A DNA stretch of 6,701 nucleotides, taken from NCBI GenBank assembly GCA_945865855.1, contig CAMBES010000074.1, positions 1-6,701 of the forward strand, given 5' to 3'. This document shows positions 1-4,917 of the stretch, in pieces (positions within the stretch are counted from its first letter, which is position 1; each line of letters opens with the position of its first letter). Position numbers and translations under genes: made by a program. The stretch is from Rhizobium sp. Q54. Lineage in GTDB: Bacteria; Pseudomonadota; Alphaproteobacteria; Rickettsiales; UBA1997. The notes under the pieces were generated by a model. The model saw only the letters and a program-made list of their open reading frames with translations. It did no database searches and had not been told where the DNA came from.

Positions 1-255
1 AAGCTCGTTAGAAAAGGTGTCGTCTTCCAAGCTAGCTAGAATTTGCCCTTCGCTAACTTCATCTCCTTCATCAAAAAATAATTTTTTTAAGCGACCAGAA
101 ACGCGAAAAGAAGCGCTGACCTCTCTTATGTCGACATTGCCGTAGAGCCTTATTTGGTGCTGGTTGTTGTGATATTGATAAAAGGAGTAGCCGCCGTAAC
201 CGCAGATGAAAGTGATGATTGCTGGTAAGGCAATTTTAAGAATTTTTTGCTTCAT
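1..255 (-). CDS. ybhG: YbhG-like HlyD-family membrane-fusion protein (3'-truncated by window edge)
   Basis: This is the periplasmic adaptor subunit of an ABC-type exporter; such proteins link the inner-membrane transporter to an outer-membrane channel. Only the first 85 residues are in the window, and the frame is open to base 1. Residues 5-26 form an uncleaved N-terminal membrane anchor. They are followed by RLYGNVDIREVSASFRVSGR (35-54), which closely resembles what I recall of E. coli YbhG (LYGNVDIR, then SFRVGGR). The first half of a lipoyl/barrel-sandwich domain follows, with the turn DEGDEVSEGQIL. The ATG lies 5 nt after the TetR-family gene's stop, so the two are almost certainly co-transcribed. 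No Shine-Dalgarno is visible. Family membership is well supported. The specific YbhG assignment rests on the short N-terminal match plus the CecR-like neighbour. Substrate is unknown. Confidence 0.88.
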   Translation of the reverse strand, partial: MKQKILKIALPAIITFICGYGGYSFYQYHNNQHQIRLYGNVDIREVSASFRVSGRLKKLFFDEGDEVSEGQILASLEDDTFSNEL

Positions 256-260
256 ATTTT

Positions 261-905
261 TTACAAATAAGTTTCGAAGAGATTGTCAATTACGCGTAAA
301 ATATTTTTTTTGATCTGCTTGATGTTATTTTCGTCATAGCCTTTCCAGCCACTTAAATAAAGGAGGCTAGACTTATTATTTTGAAAGGAAGTTAGAACGC
401 TGTGAAGAGAGTGGGTGAATAAAATAACTTCAATCGCATCGATTTTTTTATTCATGATTTTAGCGGCGGCCAAAGTAAATGGTTCACAAACGCGCTTCAT
501 TACGCTTTTAAAGAGAGATTCAAAATGTTTGCTTTGCTCGATTTGTTCGAAGGAAATAATCTTGGAATAGCGCTTATTCTCTGGACTGGTGATGGTTTCA
601 ACAAAAGTCAAAGACATTGTTTTTATTGCTTCGAGGATTTCTCTTTTGTCTTTACTGGTTTCAATAATATCCCTTTGCGCAATCATAGTTGGCATCATGA
701 ATTTATTTGACTGCTCGTGAATTTTTTTAATCACGCTGCCGTAAATATTATCTTTGCTTTTGAAGTGATAATGCAGGGTGGAGATATTGACATCAGCCAG
801 AGTCGCAATGTCGCGCGTGCGCGAACAATCAAAACCATTTTGTGAAAAAATAGTTATTGCAGCATCAAGAATTTTTTCTTTTACGAGAGAATTTTTTTCA
901 GTCAT
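261..905 (-). CDS. cecR: CecR-like TetR-family transcriptional repressor
   Basis: A 214-aa DNA-binding regulator of normal TetR length. The N-terminal domain (about residues 8-55) carries the helix-turn-helix in TRDIATLADVNISTLHYHFKSK (30-51). The ligand-binding half resembles E. coli CecR (YbiH), as I recall it: KIISFEQ (115-121) against KFISREQ, and an ILFTHSLHSVL...SGWKGYDE stretch (161-191) against ILHTHALIGEIL...TGWTAFDE. In E. coli CecR controls the neighbouring ybhGFSR exporter and is linked to sensitivity to some antibiotics. Here it sits between the outer-membrane factor gene (6 nt upstream) and the adaptor gene (5 nt downstream), so it would be co-transcribed with its probable targets and probably autoregulated, perhaps through the palindrome at 2355-2389. 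The inducing ligand cannot be told. ATG start; a GGAAAGAG stretch lies too far upstream to be a good ribosome site. Confidence 0.9.
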   Translation of the reverse strand: MTEKNSLVKEKILDAAITIFSQNGFDCSRTRDIATLADVNISTLHYHFKSKDNIYGSVIKKIHEQSNKFMMPTMIAQRDIIETSKDKREILEAIKTMSLTFVETITSPENKRYSKIISFEQIEQSKHFESLFKSVMKRVCEPFTLAAAKIMNKKIDAIEVILFTHSLHSVLTSFQNNKSSLLYLSGWKGYDENNIKQIKKNILRVIDNLFETYL

Positions 906-911
906 GGGCTG

Positions 912-2351
912 CTATTTTTTCTCTTTCCAAAACACGCGATCTTTTTCGAAGTGTATTTCATAACCTTCGAAGCCACCACCCAAGGTTTTATGCAAAGTGA
1001 TTAGGCCAAGCAAACTCTCGCTCTTTTTTTGCGCCATTTGATTTTCGCTATTCAGCTCGGCGATTTTGCTATTCAAGAATTCTTCATTCGAAATTACGCC
1101 GAGGCGTTTTTTATTTTCATCGATTTGAAGAATTTTCTTACTGGCCGAAAGAGAGTATTCTGAGTGTTTCTCGATCTGCAGGGAATTTATGTAGCGCGCT
1201 AGTTGCGACTCGCATTCTTCAAGAGCGGTTAGCACTGTTTTTTCGTAATTTAGTATGGCGATTTTGGCTTTGGCTTTGCTGATTTTATATTCAGCCAATA
1301 GGTGCCCGATTGAGAAAATTGGCACAGAAACTGTGCCACGAATATCTTTTACATTGGCGCCATTATTCAACATTTCGCCTAGGTCCTTAGAGCCACCACC
1401 TATTTTTGCGAATAAGTTGAAGCTCGGAAAAAATTCTTTAAATTGCGCACTTTGATCAAAATCGGCAGCGTCTATTTCATATTCGGCGGCGATAATATCG
1501 GGACGACGTTTTAGAATATCTGATTTTAAACCAACTGGAACAAGGCCAGAAGAGTAATCGAAAATTTCTTTTCCATTTGGTTGAGAGAGTATTTCTAAAA
1601 TATTTTCCGGAGTTGTGCCAACCAAAACTGCCAATCTGTAAGTTAAAATCTTTTCATTTGTTTGCGCTTCAAGCAATGAAGACGAAGCAGAGTGAAAATC
1701 GATTTCAGCCTTATAAATATTGGCTTTGTGAGATGTGCCATTTCTTTCTTTTTGCTCAGCGATTGCACTTAACTGCTGTCTTAAATTAGATATTTCCTGC
1801 AGGTTTTTTATTTGTTTTTGTAGGCGTTTTAATTCGATGTGATTTTGCGCAATCTCACTTGTGATTCTGATGGCGCTGGCTTTGTAGAGTTGCGCTTCTT
1901 TTAAAAATCTTAGCTTTCCAGCTTTGTAGCGATCTAAGTTTTTACCGAAAAAATCTAGCTCCCAAGCGGCATCAAAAGTTGATTGATACAAATCGTAGCT
2001 GAGCCCATTTGATCCAAACCCAGGCGAAGAAAATCTTTGACGACCAACTCCCGCACCTCCAGAAGGAAGTAGGTTAGTGATGTTTATGTTATTTAATTGA
2101 CGCGAAGTAACGATGGCAAGATTGGCGACCTGAATATCTTTGTTATTTTCTAATCCGAGCTCAACGAGTTGATTGAGCAATGGATCGTTGAATTCCATCC
2201 ACCATTTTTCACTTGGAGATGATGAAGAAATGTTGGAATCTTTGGTAAGAAAGGCGGTTGCGACATCTTTTTGAATATTGCGACCGATGTTTTTATCGCT
2301 TGAGCATGAGGTTAATAACAGCAGCGCAAAAGTAATTTTTAAAAATTTCAT
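912..2351 (-). CDS. Outer-membrane factor lipoprotein, NodT/OprM family
   Basis: A 479-aa TolC-like outer-membrane channel subunit for a tripartite efflux or secretion pump. The start MKFLKITFALLLLTSC is a lipoprotein signal with lipobox LTSC, lipidated cysteine at 16. Family hallmarks in order: EKWWMEFNDPLLNQLVE (48-64), with the typical WW...DP..L pattern; AAWELDFFGK (128-137), matching the usual W-E-I/L-D-L/F-F-G motif; GLVPVGLKSDILKRRPDIIAAE (269-290), matching the usual P.GLPS.LL.RRPDI; TVSVPIF (340-346); and a C-terminal KTLGGG (455-460). The repeated helical segments (about 150-235 and 350-455) fit the two-fold tunnel repeat. A polar tail of about 20 residues follows the LGGG. It is the first gene of the minus-strand cluster, ahead of the repressor and the adaptor. 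The TAG stop is 6 nt before the next ATG. The 5' end overlaps no ribosome site, but the palindrome 2355-2389 begins 4 nt upstream of the ATG. Confidence 0.95.
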   Translation of the reverse strand: MKFLKITFALLLLTSCSSDKNIGRNIQKDVATAFLTKDSNISSSSPSEKWWMEFNDPLLNQLVELGLENNKDIQVANLAIVTSRQLNNINITNLLPSGGAGVGRQRFSSPGFGSNGLSYDLYQSTFDAAWELDFFGKNLDRYKAGKLRFLKEAQLYKASAIRITSEIAQNHIELKRLQKQIKNLQEISNLRQQLSAIAEQKERNGTSHKANIYKAEIDFHSASSSLLEAQTNEKILTYRLAVLVGTTPENILEILSQPNGKEIFDYSSGLVPVGLKSDILKRRPDIIAAEYEIDAADFDQSAQFKEFFPSFNLFAKIGGGSKDLGEMLNNGANVKDIRGTVSVPIFSIGHLLAEYKISKAKAKIAILNYEKTVLTALEECESQLARYINSLQIEKHSEYSLSASKKILQIDENKKRLGVISNEEFLNSKIAELNSENQMAQKKSESLLGLITLHKTLGGGFEGYEIHFEKDRVFWKEKK

Positions 2352-2354
2352 TAA

Positions 2355-2389
2355 ATTTCAATCATTTGATCCAATCAGTTGATTGAAAT
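2355..2389. promoter_or_regulatory. 35-bp imperfect palindrome, candidate repressor operator
   Basis: Outer arms ATTTCAATCA (2355-2364) and TGATTGAAAT (2380-2389) are exact reverse complements. An inner pair TGAT (2367-2370) and ATCA (2374-2377) shares the same axis at 2372, giving 14 of 17 paired positions. The element lies 4-38 nt before the ATG of the outer-membrane factor gene. On the minus strand it directly follows, and overlaps by two bases, a -10-like TATTAT (2388-2393), so a transcript starting there would begin inside the palindrome. No convincing -35 box was found at the matching distance. TetR-family repressors usually bind such dyads, and a TetR-family gene is second in this cluster, so autorepression is the natural inference. 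The sequence does not resemble an intrinsic terminator: the stems are AT-rich and there is no following T-run on either strand. Confidence 0.6.
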
Positions 2390-2440
2390 AATATGAAGGT
2401 TTTTTAAACGATATTATTATTTGGTAATGGTTTCGTTTTA

Positions 2441-2454
2441 GCGTCGATTGACGC
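2441..2454. repeat. Short inverted repeat in the divergent intergenic region
   Basis: GCGTC (2441-2445) and GACGC (2450-2454) are exact reverse complements around a GATT loop, in an otherwise AT-rich spacer. The right arm overlaps TTGACG (2448-2453), a good match to a sigma-70 -35 box for the plus-strand gene starting at 2482. No clear -10 box lies at 16-18 nt (2470-2476 is T-rich), so the promoter reading is weak. It could be a second regulator site, a small hairpin, or chance. Confidence 0.3.
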
Positions 2455-2481
2455 ATTTTCTGAAATAATTTTTTTCAACAT

Positions 2482-2856
2482 ATGATGAAGTTTTTGATAG
2501 TTTTTGCTCTCTCTTCGCTGTTTGTGGCGATTTATGAAATAATGTTTGATGAGGAATATTCGAAGGTTGAAAAGAGGCATGAGACGACTTACAAAGTAAC
2601 TGCGAAAGCAGGAATAGTTGGCTGTCTCACCGCAAAAAAATTTAACGAAGCGACGCAGGAATATCGCAATAACAATGTTGGCGCTATTCAAAAAATGATT
2701 ACCGATGGCGCATGTTTTACATTTCAATATGGCGATGAACTTACCGCTTTAAGTGAGACCTGCGATCCTTCCGATGGAGATAATGACGCTTTTGCCTTTC
2801 AGTCCAAAAAAGTTTTTTTGCGCGAAGTTTATCTTCCTTGTTTTGCGGTTAGATAA
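2482..2856 (+). CDS. Small exported or membrane-anchored protein with four cysteines, function unknown
   Basis: A 124-aa protein I do not recognise with certainty. Residues 3-21 are hydrophobic (FLIVFALSSLFVAIYEIMF) and form a signal peptide or N-terminal anchor, leaving a polar, acidic domain outside the cytoplasm. Cysteines are at 48, 78, 94 and 120; an even number in a periplasmic domain would allow two disulfides. The pattern GCLTAKKF...GAIQKMITDGACFTFQYGDELTAL (47-90) faintly recalls small SH3-like conserved hypothetical proteins that have one cysteine near the start of the domain and a second followed by a G-containing turn; this is only a resemblance. ATG codons at 2482 and 2485 are equally good starts and neither has a Shine-Dalgarno. 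The exported MsrA gene begins 54 nt downstream on the same strand, which may indicate co-expression. The opposite-strand frame over this region looks like a shadow. Confidence 0.7.
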   Translation: MMKFLIVFALSSLFVAIYEIMFDEEYSKVEKRHETTYKVTAKAGIVGCLTAKKFNEATQEYRNNNVGAIQKMITDGACFTFQYGDELTALSETCDPSDGDNDAFAFQSKKVFLREVYLPCFAVR

Positions 2857-2910
2857 ATTTGTTATTTTTCGCCTAATGCTTCCGAATAAGAAAAAGACAC
2901 ATTGTGATTT

Positions 2911-3507
2911 GTGAAAAAATTCAAAAATAAAAACATGCTAAAAAGCACTCTTCTATTCTTCGTTTTATTCTTGGCTAGTCTGAGCACTGCTTTGGCCTCT
3001 TCGTCGGCAAGATACGAAACTGCGATTCTTTCTGGCGGTTGTTTTTGGGGCGTGCAACATTTGTTCGATCAGATGAGTGGCGTTGTTAGCAGTAGGGTTG
3101 GGTATATTGGCGGCAATGTTGATAATCCAACTTATAAAATGGTTTCAACTGGGCTAACCAATCATGCCGAGGCGATTGAAATTACTTTTGATCCGCAGAA
3201 AATTTCTTACGAAAAGCTGCTCAAATTTTTCTTTACGATTCACGATCCAACAACTCTCAATCGTCAAGAAAATGACATTGGAACACAATATCGTTCGGAG
3301 ATTTTTTATTTAGATGAGGCACAAAAAGAGATCGCCTTATCGGTGATCGAAAAAGCCAAAACATCGGGAGTTTTCAAAGATCCTATTGTTACTAAGGTTT
3401 CAAAAGCGGGGAAGTTTTTTTCTGCTGAGGGGTATCATCAAAAATATCTTAAGAAAAATCCTTATGGGTATACCTGTCATCATATTCGTGAGGAATGGAA
3501 GTTTTAA
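2911..3507 (+). CDS. msrA: Exported peptide-methionine (S)-S-oxide reductase MsrA
   Basis: Reduces the S epimer of methionine sulfoxide in proteins, repairing oxidative damage. The MsrA fold is complete. The catalytic motif is GGCFWG (42-47), nucleophile Cys44. VSTGLTNHAEAIEITFDP (78-95) contains the conserved Glu87. HDPTTLNRQENDIGTQYRS and the C-terminal YHQKYLKKNPYGYTCHHIREEW follow. Cys189 in GYTCHH is the expected resolving cysteine, which is recycled by thioredoxin-like partners. The N-terminus is a typical signal peptide (hydrophobic core about 13-29, LSTALA-SSS cleavage region), so this form should act in the periplasm. Start is uncertain: GTG at 2911, just after an in-frame TGA at 2905, gives 198 aa, whereas ATG at 2935 gives 190 aa with an equally good signal peptide. 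Neither has a ribosome site. It follows the small exported protein by 54 nt. Confidence 0.95.
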   Translation: MKKFKNKNMLKSTLLFFVLFLASLSTALASSSARYETAILSGGCFWGVQHLFDQMSGVVSSRVGYIGGNVDNPTYKMVSTGLTNHAEAIEITFDPQKISYEKLLKFFFTIHDPTTLNRQENDIGTQYRSEIFYLDEAQKEIALSVIEKAKTSGVFKDPIVTKVSKAGKFFSAEGYHQKYLKKNPYGYTCHHIREEWKF

Positions 3508-3570
3508 ATTGAGATAATTCTTCACCCCTGCCATTTCCGCGACCTGCTTTTCTCATTAAATTTATTTCCC

Positions 3571-4182
3571 ATGTTTACAAATATGTTTCTCGCCTTCGTG
3601 GCGGCTATTTCCCCTGGGCCAAATATCGTTTTAGTGATTCAAAATAGCTTAGTTTTTGGGCGCAGGTTTGGTATTATAACCGCACTGGGCGTGCTTTTTG
3701 GCGTATTATTTTGGCTGTTATTTTTGATGATTGGCTTCACTTACCTTTTGCATAATCCGAAAGTTTTTTTCTTTTTTCACTCCTTCGCTTCGGTTTATTT
3801 GCTCTACATCATTTACCTGATTCTCAAGTTAAAAATCGAGAAGAAAGAAAGTGAAATGCATAAAAATAGTAAGTTTTTTTTAGAGAGTTTAATTATCACT
3901 TTACTCAACCCTGAGATTGCAATTTTCTACGGCAGCATTTTAGCGGGGATCGCTGTCGATCAAAGCGGCGGCTTTGGCTTAATGCCTTTCTACCTCTTTA
4001 GTTTTATGGTGATTGAATCGATAGTATTTCTCTCTGCGGCTTATTTTGTTTCTTACGTAAATAAATTTATTCTTTCTTATCTCTGGGTCGTGAAGCTTTG
4101 CGCCTCTAGCGCGATTTTATATTTCGCGATTAAGCTCATGTATAAAGTTTGCGCAGATTACGAAATTTTATTTTCTAATTAA
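3571..4182 (+). CDS. LysE/RhtB-family amino-acid exporter
   Basis: A 203-aa polytopic inner-membrane protein of the LysE/RhtB family, which exports amino acids or related metabolites. The N-terminal hallmark is SPGPNIVLVIQNSLVFGRRFGIITALGVLFG (14-44), matching the family pattern of PGPN, then GRR.G and a G-rich second helix. Hydrophobic segments lie at about 5-25, 36-60, 68-87, 105-127, 138-162 and 170-193, close to the usual six. A charged cytoplasmic loop KLKIEKKESEMHKN (86-99) precedes LLNPEIAIFY (111-120), the counterpart of the conserved NPK segment; here Glu replaces Lys. The frame is open back to the msrA stop without another ATG, GTG or TTG, so ATG 3571 is the only ordinary start. The N-terminus is a few residues shorter than usual. 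Substrate cannot be assigned. Confidence 0.92.
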   Translation: MFTNMFLAFVAAISPGPNIVLVIQNSLVFGRRFGIITALGVLFGVLFWLLFLMIGFTYLLHNPKVFFFFHSFASVYLLYIIYLILKLKIEKKESEMHKNSKFFLESLIITLLNPEIAIFYGSILAGIAVDQSGGFGLMPFYLFSFMVIESIVFLSAAYFVSYVNKFILSYLWVVKLCASSAILYFAIKLMYKVCADYEILFSN

Positions 4183-4184
4183 GC

Positions 4185-4209
4185 AAAAAAGTTCAGCTGT
4201 TGTGGCTGA
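4185..4209 (-). terminator. Possible intrinsic terminator after rnd, in the convergent gap
   Basis: On the minus strand TCAGC (4209-4205) and GCTGA (4197-4193) form a 5-bp stem with a 7-nt loop, followed after two bases by six T (4190-4185). It lies 3 nt past the rnd stop codon and in the 29-nt gap facing the stop of the LysE-type gene. The stem is short, so this is a weak candidate; read on the plus strand it has no T-run. Confidence 0.4.
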
Positions 4210-4211
4210 TT

Positions 4212-4823
4212 CTAGTGCGCAAAAATATCAAGATTGCTAAAGCCGTTTAGATCAAGCTTGACGCGGGTTGGTAAGAATTCCAAACAGGCATTAAAAATAT
4301 CCATTCTGCCTTCGCGCTTCAACATTTCGTCAAGTCTTAGCTTGAGACGGTGAAGATATAAAACGTCAGATGCGGCGTAATCTTTTTGTTTGTTACTGAT
4401 CTCAAAATTTCCCCAATCAGAACTTTGCTGTTTCTTCGAAATTTCAACCCCGAGCAATTCTTCACACAAAGATTTTAAACCGTGCGAATCGGTGTAAGTG
4501 CGGATTAAGCGTGAAGCGATTTTGGTGCAGTAAATATTTTTTACATCAACCTTTAGATAGAAATGCAAAGCAGCTAAATCAAAGCGGGCAAAGTGAAAAA
4601 TCTTTTGAATTTTTTCGTCTGATAAAAGTTTAACCAGATTTGGCGCATTATATTTTCCAAGTTCGAATTGCACTAAATGCGCATCACCATTTCCGTCAGA
4701 AATTTGCACGAGACACAAGCGATCACGCAAAATATTTAAGCCCATCGTTTCGGAATCAATAGCAACAGAACCATTAAAATTAAGGTCAGAAGGCAGATCG
4801 TTTTTATGTAGAAAGTTGGTCAT
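4212..4823 (-). CDS. rnd: Ribonuclease D (short, exonuclease domain only)
   Basis: A DEDDy-type 3'-5' exoribonuclease, which in bacteria trims tRNA and other stable RNA 3' ends. Numbering from the Met at 4823 (203 aa), the catalytic set is complete. Exo I is AIDSETMGL (D23, E25). Exo II is KIFHFARFDLAAL (D82). Exo III is DYAASDVLYL (Y149, D153). There is no C-terminal HRDC domain, as in the short RNase D proteins of Alphaproteobacteria. I chose this start because homologues, as I recall them, begin with a few residues before a GDLP-like segment, and MTNFLHKNDLPSDL fits that. The frame is also open to an ATG at 4904, which would add 27 residues of unconserved appearance (230 aa). uup ends upstream, with its stop at 4918, so the two may form an operon. 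No Shine-Dalgarno precedes either start. Confidence 0.92.
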   Translation of the reverse strand: MTNFLHKNDLPSDLNFNGSVAIDSETMGLNILRDRLCLVQISDGNGDAHLVQFELGKYNAPNLVKLLSDEKIQKIFHFARFDLAALHFYLKVDVKNIYCTKIASRLIRTYTDSHGLKSLCEELLGVEISKKQQSSDWGNFEISNKQKDYAASDVLYLHRLKLRLDEMLKREGRMDIFNACLEFLPTRVKLDLNGFSNLDIFAH

Positions 4824-4884
4824 GTTTAGTAATTTTAATTGTCGCTCCGAGCCTGTTGAAGGTTTTGGGTATTTAGTTAAATCA

Positions 4885-4910
4885 TGCTTCAACAAGCTTG
4901 GCATGAAGCA
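4885..4910. repeat. Inverted repeat between uup and rnd
   Basis: TGCTTCA (4885-4891) and TGAAGCA (4904-4910) are exact 7-base reverse complements with a 12-nt loop that contains the palindrome CAAGCTTG. It begins 8 nt beyond the uup stop in the direction of transcription. There is no following T-run on the minus strand, so it is not a clear terminator. It also overlaps the longer of the two possible rnd starts (4904); structure here would favour 4823 as the true start. Chance cannot be excluded. Confidence 0.3.
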
Positions 4911-4917
4911 AGTGTAT

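Noticed and set aside
304..311. T-run in the TetR-family gene as a phase-variation tract
   Set aside because: Similar 7-8 base A/T runs occur all over this AT-rich window, in and between genes; nothing marks this one as a switch.
525..963. Two short plus-strand open frames (525-710 and 778-963) over the TetR-family gene
   Set aside because: They are antisense to a clear regulator gene and encode no recognisable protein.
2404..2727. A 107-codon minus-strand open frame overlapping the small plus-strand gene
   Set aside because: Its translation is Cys/Phe/Arg-rich without any recognisable domain or signal. The plus-strand frame has a proper hydrophobic N-terminus and a balanced, acidic soluble domain, so the minus frame looks like a shadow.
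3508..3570. Possible readthrough fusion of msrA and the LysE-type gene, which share a reading frame with no stop between 3508 and 3570
   Set aside because: The msrA stop codon is a normal TAA directly after a complete MsrA C-terminus, and the open 63 nt encode nothing conserved.
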